NCBI RefSeq assembly: GCF_000821185.2
Contig: NZ_CP050855.1
Location: forward strand, 434,001-498,000
From: Serratia symbiotica
Lineage (GTDB): Bacteria; Pseudomonadota; Gammaproteobacteria; Enterobacterales; Enterobacteriaceae
DNA: 64,000 nt
Direction: 5' to 3'
Part shown: positions 10,079 through 18,195 of the stretch, piece after piece
Layout of the letters: each line of letters opens with the position of its first letter
Numbering within the stretch: the first letter of the stretch is position 1
Position numbers and translations under genes: made by a program
The notes under the pieces: generated by a model
Told to the model about the DNA's origin: nothing
The model's database searches: none
Seen by the model: only the letters and a program-made list of their open reading frames with translations

Positions 10079-12129
10079 ATATGTTTTTTAGTGTAAATGA
10101 ATTAGTGGGAATGCCGGGATTACCTGGCACTGCGCAAGGGCTACGCCTGGCTTTAAAGAAACGCGCCGGGACTGCGCCAGATTTGGTGCGCAAGCGTGAA
10201 GGTAGCAAGGCATTTGAATACCATATCGACTGCCTCCCTGCTGATACCCAAGAGGCCGTTCGCCAGCGCCACTTTAAATCGGTGCTTGAGCAGTCAGGTT
10301 GCAAGTCTGACGGCCTGCCGATCAAGCGCAATTCCTTGGTTAAACCGCGTGAAGAACTGGAGATCATGCGTCAGTGCCCGGCACTGGTGGAGCGCGAGGT
10401 CGCCACACTGACCGACGACCAGAAAAAAGTGGCCGATGCGCGCGCCCTGCTGGCTCAGGAGGTGGAGAAACTGCGCGCTGCCGGTATGTCCCGAATTGCG
10501 GCGGTAACATTCATCGCCGACGGTTCTCGCCAGGGAACGCTGCCCGCGCGGGTCATGGTAGCGGCTGGGTTGGCCAACGCCCGCAAAGGCTCAAGTCGTA
10601 TTGGCGTCAGCAAGAGCTGCCTGCAGGCGTGGCTGACCCTCTATCTGACTACCAAGCCAGGCCTGGAGCGGTTGGCGTTATTGGCACCCGGTCAGCCCAA
10701 ACGCAAACGCCCGGAAGACGTGGTCTGGTTCTTCGGCATGTTCTGGCCACACTACAGCAACCAGAACGGCCCCAGCGTCAAAGAGGCATACCGCTCGTTC
10801 AAGCGCGACTGGTACGAGACGTACAGCGACCAACCCGCCATGCTGATGGCCCTGCCATCGTATGACGCGGTAATACGTTTGGTGGATAAGCTGCCATTGC
10901 GGGAGCGTATGCGCGGACGCGTGTCGGGGTCAGCGGCAAAAGCCTTTGAAGTTTATCTGCAGCGTGACTGGTCACAAATGCCGGTGAACGGGTGCTGGAT
11001 TTCGGATGGCAAGTCGCTGAATCTAAAAGTGGCGCATCCTATCCATGGCAGACCTTTCACGCCGGAGCTGACGCTGGTTATTGACGGCCGTACACGCTAT
11101 ATCGTTGGCTGGAGCGTTTCCCTGGCGGAGAATGCCATTGCGGTGGCCGATGCCTACCGGCATGGCATGAAACATCACGGCAAGCCACTGTTCGTGTATT
11201 CCGATAACGGCGGCGGGGAAACCAACAAAATGCTGGATGCGGACATTACCGGTATTTTTCCGCGCTTGCACATCGAGCACATGACCGGTATTCCCGGTAA
11301 TCCGCAGGCGCGCGGCATCATTGAACGGTTGAACGGTGTAATGCCTGACCGACTGGCCAAGCGGTTCCTGACCTACAACGGCATCGGAGCCGATCCTAAC
11401 GCTGTCCGTATTCGGGGGCAACAGATACTCAGTCTGTCAAACGCCTTGCGGGATGGGCGCGAACTGACCGCGCAGAATAAGAAAACGTTGAAGATCCTGC
11501 CCACCTGGCGGCAATTGATTGACGCCGTACAGGAGGAAATAGACGACTACAACAATCACCACGGGCATAGCGAATTACCCAAGGTTAATGGGAAATGGAT
11601 GTCGCCAGCAGCTTACCGCCAGTGGGTACTGGAGCAGGAAGGTGACGACATCGAATACATGACGGACGGTGAATTGCGCGAAATGTTTATGCCGGAAGTT
11701 AAACGTGTTGCGCAGCGTGGCTGGATAGCCTTGGAGAATAACCAGTATTTTTCGAAAGAACTGATTACTGTTGACCGGCAGGAAGTCCGGGTGGCCTTTG
11801 ATATCCATGATCCGACTGAAGTCATTGTTCGCCAAATGGATGGCACCTATGTTTGTACCGCCATCTGGAATGGTAATACCGCATCGCCAGTGCCGGTGGC
11901 CAGAGTCCAGAAAGCCCTGGAAGAGCGCGCGAAGCGTAAAATTAAACTGGCAGAGACCAAAATTCAGGATGCGGAAGACGAGTTGCGTCCCGCGCTGGAG
12001 CATAAAGCCGACACTGATTTCAGCAAATTCATTCCGATGGAGTCAAAACCGGATCGCATAAGCAGTAGACCCTATTTATTCGAATCCGAATATGAAGATG
12101 ATTTAAAAAAGTACGGTAATTACCGTTAA
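10075..12129 (+). CDS. Mu-type transposase A (DDE)
   Basis: Cuts and joins the prophage ends during replicative transposition. 684 residues against 663 in Mu. N-terminal end-binding domain (SVNELVGMPGLPGTAQGL), central RNase H-fold catalytic core and C-terminal domain that contacts B. Candidate catalytic residues are D311 (ISDGKSL), D377 (YSDNGGGE) and E417 (ARGIIERLNG); the D311-D377 gap is as in Mu, while the D377-E417 gap of 40 is shorter. Starts at GTG 10075 overlapping ner; ATG 10081 is the alternative. Confidence 0.93.
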   Translation: MNMFFSVNELVGMPGLPGTAQGLRLALKKRAGTAPDLVRKREGSKAFEYHIDCLPADTQEAVRQRHFKSVLEQSGCKSDGLPIKRNSLVKPREELEIMRQCPALVEREVATLTDDQKKVADARALLAQEVEKLRAAGMSRIAAVTFIADGSRQGTLPARVMVAAGLANARKGSSRIGVSKSCLQAWLTLYLTTKPGLERLALLAPGQPKRKRPEDVVWFFGMFWPHYSNQNGPSVKEAYRSFKRDWYETYSDQPAMLMALPSYDAVIRLVDKLPLRERMRGRVSGSAAKAFEVYLQRDWSQMPVNGCWISDGKSLNLKVAHPIHGRPFTPELTLVIDGRTRYIVGWSVSLAENAIAVADAYRHGMKHHGKPLFVYSDNGGGETNKMLDADITGIFPRLHIEHMTGIPGNPQARGIIERLNGVMPDRLAKRFLTYNGIGADPNAVRIRGQQILSLSNALRDGRELTAQNKKTLKILPTWRQLIDAVQEEIDDYNNHHGHSELPKVNGKWMSPAAYRQWVLEQEGDDIEYMTDGELREMFMPEVKRVAQRGWIALENNQYFSKELITVDRQEVRVAFDIHDPTEVIVRQMDGTYVCTAIWNGNTASPVPVARVQKALEERAKRKIKLAETKIQDAEDELRPALEHKADTDFSKFIPMESKPDRISSRPYLFESEYEDDLKKYGNYR

Positions 12130-12138
12130 GGCTTAAAA

Positions 12139-13062
12139 ATGACTGTGATTGATAATTTAAATCGCCTGATGGCGAGGAAGTGTTACACCCAAAGCAAGGT
12201 TGCAGCGAAAACTGGCTTGAGTCCTGCTGTTATCTCGCAATATTTGAAAGGCGTTTATAACGGCAATATAGATAACGTTGAAGCGGCGATTAATAACTTT
12301 ATTACCCGTGAGGGAGATAAAGAGAAAAACCGTGAGGTCAAAGCGTGTTTTGTTAAAACGCAATTATCCAGTAAATGCCTGACCTTGCTGAGAAACACCC
12401 ATCTGGATGCCGATATCGGTGTAATTTATGGCAACGCAGGGTTGGGCAAGAGCATGGTATTGCGTCAATACGCCAGCAGCTATAACGACGTGATTTTAAT
12501 TGAGGCTGACCCTGGCTATACCACCAAGGTGCTGCTGCAGGAGTTATGTGACCGTTTGGGGGTCAACAAGCGCGGCAATATCCACGACCTCAGTGAGAAC
12601 TGTATCACCGCGTTACATGATACGGGCTGGTTGGTGCTTATTGATGAGGCTGAGTTGTTGCCTTACCGCGCCCTGGAAGCGATGCGGCGTATCCATGACC
12701 GGGCGGGTGCTGGTGTCGTGCTGGCTGGTATGCCACGCCTGCTACTCAACCTCAAGGGTCGCCGGGGTGAATATGCCCAACTTTATAGCCGCGTGGGTAT
12801 GGCTATCGATCTGGATAGAGAAAAAGCAAAGCATGACCGAACCGACTTTGATCGCATTCTGGTGAGTTTATTACCCACTAATGACGATGAAAGCAATATC
12901 AAAATGCTACCTGAGTTAGCTGATGCCTTTTATAAGGCCTCAAAGGGGAATTACCGCCGTTTATTTAAATTGGCGCGGGGTGTAGTCCGCGCCAGCGGTA
13001 TCGGTGATCAGGGTATTTCGGTGGCCCTGGTTGAAGAATATTCCAGCATGTTAATTAATTGA
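12139..13062 (+). CDS. Mu B-like ATPase, transposition target activator
   Basis: AAA+ ATPase that binds target DNA, stimulates transposase A and confers target immunity. 307 residues (Mu B has 312). N-terminal HTH (SKVAAKTGLSPAVISQYLKG), Walker A GNAGLGKS at 98-105, Walker B LVLIDEAE with D169-E170, and a C-terminal helical part. Starts nine bases after A. Confidence 0.93.
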   Translation: MTVIDNLNRLMARKCYTQSKVAAKTGLSPAVISQYLKGVYNGNIDNVEAAINNFITREGDKEKNREVKACFVKTQLSSKCLTLLRNTHLDADIGVIYGNAGLGKSMVLRQYASSYNDVILIEADPGYTTKVLLQELCDRLGVNKRGNIHDLSENCITALHDTGWLVLIDEAELLPYRALEAMRRIHDRAGAGVVLAGMPRLLLNLKGRRGEYAQLYSRVGMAIDLDREKAKHDRTDFDRILVSLLPTNDDESNIKMLPELADAFYKASKGNYRRLFKLARGVVRASGIGDQGISVALVEEYSSMLIN

Positions 13063-13076
13063 TAATGGGAGGGGCT

Positions 13077-13367
13077 ATGCAAGCCAGCGATTTTGATAAT
13101 AACGCCAACACGTCATTGATCTCTGCGATGGTACGCGCTGAGTCCGTCATTCTGTCTTTAACGGCACGTGGTATCACGGTTCAAAGCATTATGTTTCATG
13201 GCGGTAAACCGGTCATTCGCATCAACCGTCATGCATATTGTGAGTATATGACTCGCACAGGAAAAGCCAGTTACCTGCAATTTGGTCATGGTCGCCAGGG
13301 CGATTTTAAACAAGGGGTATTCGTTCAGGACGGATGCCGGATTATTTGGTCTGAGTCATTACATTAA
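13077..13367 (+). CDS. Hypothetical Mu-like early protein
   Basis: 96 residues from the ATG at 13077, which has the strong ribosome binding site gggagggg; the ATG at 13065 lacks one. Contains SVILSLTARGITVQSIMF, which resembles a small alpha/beta fold. Not recognised. Lies between B and the DUF3164 gene in the early operon, where Mu-like phages carry variable accessory genes. Confidence 0.6.
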   Translation: MQASDFDNNANTSLISAMVRAESVILSLTARGITVQSIMFHGGKPVIRINRHAYCEYMTRTGKASYLQFGHGRQGDFKQGVFVQDGCRIIWSESLH

Positions 13368-13378
13368 CAGGGGAATAT

Positions 13379-13663
13379 ATGGCAAAGGTTATTTTTGATA
13401 TTACTGAGAATGATGCTGTACCTACTGATAAATCCGGGCACATATCTGTCCCAGTCACCATCAGTGTAGGTATTGAAGGGCTTAATGATGGGCGGCCTGG
13501 GCATTCTGAATGCCTGGCGTTAATCATGAAACAAAATGCCGCTGACATTCTCATGATAATAAAGGAAATTTACATTATGAAATTAAAGGGTTCTGGCAAT
13601 ATTGAAGTCAACGCCGCGTTATTCAACGTTAATGAGCAGCAAGGAGATAAAAATGTCCACTAA
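13379..13663 (+). CDS. Hypothetical early phage protein
   Basis: 94 residues starting MAKVIFDITENDAVPTDKSG; the N-terminal part looks beta-rich. No known family was recognised. Twelve bases after the preceding gene, and it overlaps the start of the DUF3164 gene by 11 bases, so it is part of the early operon. Confidence 0.6.
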   Translation: MAKVIFDITENDAVPTDKSGHISVPVTISVGIEGLNDGRPGHSECLALIMKQNAADILMIIKEIYIMKLKGSGNIEVNAALFNVNEQQGDKNVH

Positions 13664-14282
13664 TACTACTGAAAATACCATTCCAGCGGGTTACTGGAAA
13701 GATGCACGTGGCATCCTTACCCCGGAAAGCCTGATTAAACCGGTAGATAAAGAGCGTGATGCGCTGGTTAAAGCCATTGTTGAACGCGCCAAGCCACTGC
13801 AGCAGGCATTGCGAGACTTTAAACAGGATACCTTTGCCGATATTCAGGCGCTGGTTGACCTTTCTGCGGAGCAGTACGGGGCGACCATTGGCGGCAAAAA
13901 AGGCAATGTCACCCTGTACAACTATGATGGCCAGTTTAAGGTTCAGCGAGCCATGCAAGACCGCATCGCCTTTGATGAACGTATCCAGGCCGCTAAAGAG
14001 CTGATTGATGCCTGTGTGGCTGAGTGGACTCAGGGCGCTCGCCCAGAACTGCTGGCCATCATTGACCGCGCATTCTCCACCGATAAAGAAGGTGAGATCA
14101 ACCCTGGCCGCGTATTGCAGCTGCGCCGTCATGATATTACTGATCCACGTTGGTTACGCGCGATGGATGCGCTTGCCGAAGCTGTCCAGGTGGTCAGCAG
14201 TAAAAGCTATATCCGTCTTTATGAGCGCGTCGGCGATACTGACCAGTATGTACCAATTTCGTTAGATATTGCCGGGGTGTGA
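13653..14282 (+). CDS. DUF3164 family protein
   Basis: 209 residues from ATG 13653 after aaggagat; the longer frame from 13602 is ignored. Contains IPAGYWKDARGILTPESLI at the N-terminus and an Ala/Glu-rich helical C-terminus, as in DUF3164 proteins found in the early region of Mu-like phages. Its function is unknown. Confidence 0.75.
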   Translation: MSTNTTENTIPAGYWKDARGILTPESLIKPVDKERDALVKAIVERAKPLQQALRDFKQDTFADIQALVDLSAEQYGATIGGKKGNVTLYNYDGQFKVQRAMQDRIAFDERIQAAKELIDACVAEWTQGARPELLAIIDRAFSTDKEGEINPGRVLQLRRHDITDPRWLRAMDALAEAVQVVSSKSYIRLYERVGDTDQYVPISLDIAGV

Positions 14283-14283
14283 C

Positions 14284-14496
14284 ATGAATATGATTGCTGA
14301 AAACAGTGCCCGCAATCATTACGGTCTGTATGCGGTGGGGGCAGGTCGCGCCGAGCGCGAGCAGAACTGGAATAAAGCGGCAGAGTTATGGCGTAAGGCG
14401 CTGGCCAGCGCCCGCAGCCGCCGTGGCCGACATTGGGCAGAAGTACGCATGGCCTTCTGCGTCAACGCTGCAGCACATCGATGGGGTAAGGCATGA
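14284..14496 (+). CDS. ANR-family-like small regulator
   Basis: 70 residues from ATG 14284. The pattern A-E-x-x-x-W-x-K-A-A-E-L-W-x-K-A-L followed by HWAEVRMAFCVNAA matches the ANR (AraC negative regulator) family, small proteins that bind AraC-type virulence activators; homologues are common in phages. The call rests on pattern memory. Overlaps its neighbours on both sides by a few bases. Confidence 0.6.
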   Translation: MNMIAENSARNHYGLYAVGAGRAEREQNWNKAAELWRKALASARSRRGRHWAEVRMAFCVNAAAHRWGKA

Positions 14497-14684
14497 AAGC
14501 TAAGGAGTTCAACCAGCGTTATGCCGTTGGTAGCCACTTTATTTTTCGTCCTTGTAAAACGCAATTTGGCGGTAAAGCAGTAAAGACCGTCGATGTGGCG
14601 CGAGACTTGAAAACGGCAACGGTTGTGGAAATTCATGTTGAACCTTATTTCGCCAATGTGGATTCATTGACGCCGACAGGCTGA
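14493..14684 (+). CDS. Hypothetical early phage protein
   Basis: 63 residues (MKAKEFNQRYAVGSHFIF...), probably a small beta-barrel fold. Its ATG overlaps the stop of the preceding gene (ATGA), indicating translational coupling. A 92-base gap follows, without a recognised signal. Not identified. Confidence 0.6.
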   Translation: MKAKEFNQRYAVGSHFIFRPCKTQFGGKAVKTVDVARDLKTATVVEIHVEPYFANVDSLTPTG

Positions 14685-14776
14685 ACTTAATTTCAATTTA
14701 ACCCGACATTAATTTTCTTTTAATCATGGCGTAAACCCGCAGGGGCAGGCTTGCGCCAAATTCAGGAAAACCCCGT

Positions 14777-15478
14777 ATGGAAAATAATGACAAACTTCTC
14801 GCCAAAATTAAAAAGCTGTTGAATCTTGCGCGTAAAAATACCAATTCGCATGAGGCGTCGCTGGCGCTGGAGCGGGCGCAAAAAATGATGCGCGAACATC
14901 GGGTGACTGAGACTGACGTGGCGTTGACGGAAATCAGCGAGGCCAGCAGTGAAGGTGCCCCCTCCAATGCCAATAAAACGCCCCGCTACATGTCCATGCT
15001 TATTGAGATTATTCGCCAGGCTTTTGGCGTACAGAGTTATCTCGCATGGCGTATCAGCAAGCGCACGGTGGTGTTTTATGGGCCTGATGAACGTCCGCAA
15101 GTCGCGGCCTATGCTTTTGACGTGTTGACGCGCCAGATGATGTCCGCCCGCCGTGAGTTCAGCGCGGGTCAGCGCAGGAGTGTCAAGCGAACCACCAAGA
15201 CAGGGCGGGCTGATGCATTTTGTGAGGCATGGGTGCATGGCGCGTACCAGGTTATTGACGCATTTGCTGTGACACCTGCCGAAAAAGGCCTGATGGAAGC
15301 TTACTACAAAAAAATCAGCCGCAATTTTGTCACGGTGGCGCATCGTCCCGCTAAAAAAGTGCGCGGTGATGAGGATGCGCGTGGAGCAGGCTATGTTGCT
15401 GGCACGAACGCCAGGCTGAGTCATGGTGTGGATGGCAGCTCCAGCGCCGAGCAAGAACCTCTGCAGATTGGGAGGTAA
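14777..15478 (+). CDS. DUF2786 domain protein
   Basis: 233 residues. The N-terminal LAKIKKLLNLARKNTNSHEA and ALERAQKMMREHRV motif define the DUF2786 domain; the following region (FGVQSYLAWR, VVFYGPDERPQVAAYAFDVL) matches the usual companion domain. Widespread in phages and mobile elements; function unknown. Confidence 0.8.
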   Translation: MENNDKLLAKIKKLLNLARKNTNSHEASLALERAQKMMREHRVTETDVALTEISEASSEGAPSNANKTPRYMSMLIEIIRQAFGVQSYLAWRISKRTVVFYGPDERPQVAAYAFDVLTRQMMSARREFSAGQRRSVKRTTKTGRADAFCEAWVHGAYQVIDAFAVTPAEKGLMEAYYKKISRNFVTVAHRPAKKVRGDEDARGAGYVAGTNARLSHGVDGSSSAEQEPLQIGR

Positions 15479-15483
15479 GGTCT

Positions 15484-15702
15484 ATGTATCTTTGCGTCAG
15501 CGGTTGCGAATACCTGGATAACGGCAGCCGGCGTATTTACCACCTGAACAATACCAGCATGGTGGTTGAGTGTCCTGCACTTCCAGGCAAATTACGCTTT
15601 AGGTTCTATGACGGCCACAATCGTACCGTCTATACCAATCAGGCCAAAGCCGCGATGAGAAGTGCTGTCGAACGTCACAAGAAACAGCGAGGTATACGAT
15701 GA
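15484..15702 (+). CDS. Hypothetical early phage protein
   Basis: 72 residues starting MYLCVSGCEYLDNGSRRIYH. Not recognised. It follows the DUF2786 gene after five bases and its stop overlaps the start of the DUF4406 gene. Confidence 0.6.
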   Translation: MYLCVSGCEYLDNGSRRIYHLNNTSMVVECPALPGKLRFRFYDGHNRTVYTNQAKAAMRSAVERHKKQRGIR

Positions 15703-16190
15703 AAACGTCGACTAATGCGCTACCCCAGTCAGGTAAGCGTAAGCCAGTGGTCTTTATCTCCGGCCCCATGACGGGGATTGATAACTACAACCGGGATGTC
15801 TTTCACCAAGAGGCCAACCAGCTGCGGCATTTCGGTTTCACCGTGCTGAACCCGGCTATTTTCCCGGATGGCCTGGCGCATCACCAGTACCTGGCAATGA
15901 CGCTGGTGATGCTGGAGCAGGCCGATGCCATATATCTGCTGGAGGACTGGGAGAACAGCGTCGGCGCACAGGCAGAAGTGATCCGCGCCAGGGAGCTGAA
16001 TCTGATGTTCCTGGGGCAATCCTGGGACGTACTGTGGGCTGCAGCGACTCATCGCCCAGTGTCCACTGTGCCGACGGGTGCAACAGGTGGCGCTTTTGAT
16101 GTAGGGGGCATTCTGCATAAACCTACACAACCGGGGGAGCACGACTATGGGCACCACCAAACGGAACAAATACTACCGAGGCATTACTAA
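15699..16190 (+). CDS. DUF4406 (nucleoside deoxyribosyltransferase-like) protein
   Basis: 163 residues. VVFISGPMTGIDNYNRDVF at the N-terminus and ADAIYLLEDWENSVGAQAE near residue 80-100 are the signatures of DUF4406, a Rossmann-like fold related to nucleoside 2-deoxyribosyltransferases. Phages may use such proteins in nucleotide metabolism; the substrate is unknown. Confidence 0.8.
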   Translation: MKTSTNALPQSGKRKPVVFISGPMTGIDNYNRDVFHQEANQLRHFGFTVLNPAIFPDGLAHHQYLAMTLVMLEQADAIYLLEDWENSVGAQAEVIRARELNLMFLGQSWDVLWAAATHRPVSTVPTGATGGAFDVGGILHKPTQPGEHDYGHHQTEQILPRHY

Positions 16191-16261
16191 TGGGTAAAAT
16201 GACCTCTATCGTAGGGATGCACATGAGCCTGATGGGGTTTTCCAGCGAGGATGATATATGA
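16190..16261 (+). CDS. 23-codon micro-ORF coupled to both neighbours
   Basis: ATG overlaps the preceding stop (TAATG) and its own stop overlaps the next start (ATGA), giving MGKMTSIVGMHMSLMGFSSE plus DDI. Methionine-rich. The double overlap suggests it is translated, but no homology is known. A 16-codon frame at 16147-16197 overlaps it. Confidence 0.35.
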   Translation: MGKMTSIVGMHMSLMGFSSEDDI

Positions 16262-16524
16262 ATAACAGGCAATCCTTTGACTGGATCGTGGGTAATCTCA
16301 TCCCTGAGAAAGTGATGCAGTTCAGCTATGACTTTGGAGCAGGTCCCGCCATAGGCGTGATCGCCGAGGTGGATAAAGAGCTTCAAGCTCAGGGATGGCC
16401 CTTGCTTGTCTCGGCGTTTATCGATGTCCCCACAGGGGAGATGATCTGCCGTAACACCAATGTCGTCATCACGCAGCATGTCATACGTTGGCTACCGATA
16501 GATACCACTGCGATACGATCCTGA
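16258..16524 (+). CDS. Hypothetical early phage protein
   Basis: 88 residues (MNNRQSFDWIVGNLIPEKVM...) with a mixed alpha/beta pattern. Not recognised. Preceded by gaggatg and followed by gemA after nine bases. Confidence 0.55.
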   Translation: MNNRQSFDWIVGNLIPEKVMQFSYDFGAGPAIGVIAEVDKELQAQGWPLLVSAFIDVPTGEMICRNTNVVITQHVIRWLPIDTTAIRS

Positions 16525-16533
16525 GGAGTACCG

Positions 16534-16929
16534 ATGAGTAACCTGATGCGCATTATTTACACCGGCAAAAATTTTCTCGGTTGGGACGACGAGACCTACC
16601 GTGCCGTGCTGGCGCGGGAGACCGGCAAGCGCAGCGCCCGTGACTGTAGCGATGCCGAGCTGGAGCGCATGGTGCGGTATATGCGTTCGCAGGGCTTTGC
16701 CCCGGTTGCCAGTCACGGCAAAAAGCCAAACGTGGCTGCAGGGCGTAAAGCCATGGTCAACAAGATGGAGGCGTTGCTGGCCGAGGCCAATCGCCCCTGG
16801 TCATATCTGGACGGCATCATCAAGCGGATGCTGGGCGAAGTGAAGCCGCTGGCGTGGCAGAACGACGAGCAGGTGCGCAAGGTGCTGCAGATGTTGATTA
16901 TCGACGCCAAACGGCACGGGAGGCTCTAG
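16534..16929 (+). CDS. gemA: GemA-family regulatory protein (Mu gp16-like)
   Basis: 131 residues. MRIIYTGKNFLGWDDETYR and the C-terminal SYLDGIIKRMLGE / QNDEQVRKVLQML match the GemA family, which in Mu alters host gene expression, including DNA supercoiling and replication genes. It lies directly before mor, as in Mu (gp16-gp17). Good Shine-Dalgarno gaggag. Confidence 0.85.
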   Translation: MSNLMRIIYTGKNFLGWDDETYRAVLARETGKRSARDCSDAELERMVRYMRSQGFAPVASHGKKPNVAAGRKAMVNKMEALLAEANRPWSYLDGIIKRMLGEVKPLAWQNDEQVRKVLQMLIIDAKRHGRL

Positions 16930-16930
16930 C

Positions 16931-17380
16931 ATGCAGACCCTCCACCCTGACTATGAGCAGGTGCAGGATTTATTGCCGGAATCTGTTCAACAGATTGCCA
17001 GTCTGATAGGCTTTCCCGCAACCAGTAAGCTGATCCAACAGTTTGGAGGCGTCCAGTTTCGGATTGGCAAGGGTTTGCGCAGCTCCGGCCAGCGCCGCAT
17101 TGCGTTACTGCAGGAGACGCTGACGCCGGAGCAGGTCGCGCTGCTGATGCAGCATTTCAGCGGTGAAGACCTGTATATCCCTCGCTGCCAGGATGCCTGG
17201 CGAGCATGGCGTAACCGCTGCTTTCTGGCGGAGGTTGAGCAGTTGAAAGCCGAGGGTGAGTCCCTCACGATGGCGTTGACATTGCTCTGCCCTAAGTACG
17301 GCATCGCCGCCACTCGTGCCTGGGAACTGCTGCGCCCCCGCCATTCTTCATGCGATAGCGAACAGCCCTCCCTATTATGA
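16931..17380 (+). CDS. mor: Mor/C-family transcription activator
   Basis: 149 residues with ASLIGFPATSKLIQQFGG (dimerisation part) and a C-terminal HTH (ESLTMALTLLCPKYGIAATRA). In Mu, Mor activates the middle promoter and its relative C activates the late promoters. Only one member of the family is seen here, and a candidate late promoter starts five bases after its stop. It may therefore do both jobs, activating the lysis, head and baseplate operons directly. Confidence 0.88.
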   Translation: MQTLHPDYEQVQDLLPESVQQIASLIGFPATSKLIQQFGGVQFRIGKGLRSSGQRRIALLQETLTPEQVALLMQHFSGEDLYIPRCQDAWRAWRNRCFLAEVEQLKAEGESLTMALTLLCPKYGIAATRAWELLRPRHSSCDSEQPSLL

Positions 17381-17384
17381 AAAG

Positions 17385-17436
17385 TACCCACTACGCCCCC
17401 GTAACGGGTTAGCGACAGCCACTTTCCCCACAATAA
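17385..17436 (+). promoter_or_regulatory. Candidate late promoter P-lys with Mor/C-type site
   Basis: First of three copies of TACCCACTACGCC followed by CCGTAAC. Here the copy forms a dyad, ACCCACTACG and CGTAACGGGT. An AT-rich hexamer (acaata) lies about 45 bases after the motif start, where the other two copies have taaagt and tattct. Located just before the lysis operon, as Plys in Mu. Confidence 0.6.
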
Positions 17437-17461
17437 CCCTCATCAACAGATGAGGGTTATT
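17432..17461 (+). promoter_or_regulatory. Hairpin covering the endolysin ribosome binding site
   Basis: AATAACCCTCAT pairs perfectly with ATGAGGGTTATT around a caacag loop and is followed by TTTATG. The right arm contains the only Shine-Dalgarno (GAGGG, 17452-17456) for the endolysin ATG at 17465. It could also act as a terminator of upstream early transcripts. Confidence 0.65.
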
Positions 17462-17464
17462 TTT

Positions 17465-17938
17465 ATGTCTCGCTTAATCAATCTCCTGATCGTGCACTGC
17501 GCCGCCACCGCGAACGGCAAAGCCCTGGGTAACGCCAAAGAGAACGCCGCCCAGGTTATCGACCGTTGGCACAAAGAGCGCGGCTTCCACCGCGCCTCGC
17601 CAGGCAACAGCAACGGGCTGACCAGCATCGGCTACCACTGTGTGATCGACACCGACGGCACCTTGCTGACCGGGCGCGATGAGTCGGAGGTCGGCGCACA
17701 CGTCGCCGGGCACAATGCCACCTCGATCGGCGTCTGCATGGTCGGCACCGACAGCTTCACACCGGCCCAGTGGGCGACGCTCAAAAGCACCATTCTTCGC
17801 CTGCGTGACAAATACCGTAACGCGGAGATCTGCGGCCATAACCAATTCTCCAACAAGATTTGCCCCGGTTTCCACGTGCCTGACTGGGTCGATGGCGAGT
17901 TTGCGCCGCTGCCGGGTCATATCGTCGATCCGCTGTGA
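17465..17938 (+). CDS. Phage endolysin, N-acetylmuramoyl-L-alanine amidase
   Basis: Zinc amidase of the T7-lysozyme (Amidase_2/PGRP) family that cuts the bond between MurNAc and the stem peptide at lysis. 157 residues from ATG 17465. Predicted zinc ligands are H11 (IVHCAAT), H125 (CGHNQF) and C133 (KICPGFHV), all present. No signal peptide, so it depends on a holin. First gene of the lysis cassette. Confidence 0.92.
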   Translation: MSRLINLLIVHCAATANGKALGNAKENAAQVIDRWHKERGFHRASPGNSNGLTSIGYHCVIDTDGTLLTGRDESEVGAHVAGHNATSIGVCMVGTDSFTPAQWATLKSTILRLRDKYRNAEICGHNQFSNKICPGFHVPDWVDGEFAPLPGHIVDPL

Positions 17939-18195
17939 TGACCTTACTGCGCCTGCTGGAGCTTATCAGCAATCCGCACGGGCGGATCTCGACGTCGGAC
18001 ACCACGGTGGTGGGTGCCTTTATCGTCAGTTCCCTGGTGCTACTGTGGTGCGCCTTTACCCGCCAGATTAATGACCTGCTGTTTGGGGCGTATCTGGCGG
18101 CCTGGGTGGCGCAGAACCAGGCGTCGAAGTTTGCCGCCCTGAAACGTGACCGAGAGGTGCCCAAAGATGGCAATCGTCCTGACAACACTGATTAA
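17935..18195 (+). CDS. DUF2644-like membrane protein, probable holin
   Basis: 86 residues with NPHGRISTSDTTVVGAFIVS and one or two hydrophobic segments (VVGAFIVSSLVLLWCAF, LLFGAYLAAWVA), as in DUF2644 proteins next to lysis genes in Mu-like phages. Overlaps the endolysin stop. Holin function is inferred from position. Confidence 0.65.
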   Translation: MMTLLRLLELISNPHGRISTSDTTVVGAFIVSSLVLLWCAFTRQINDLLFGAYLAAWVAQNQASKFAALKRDREVPKDGNRPDNTD

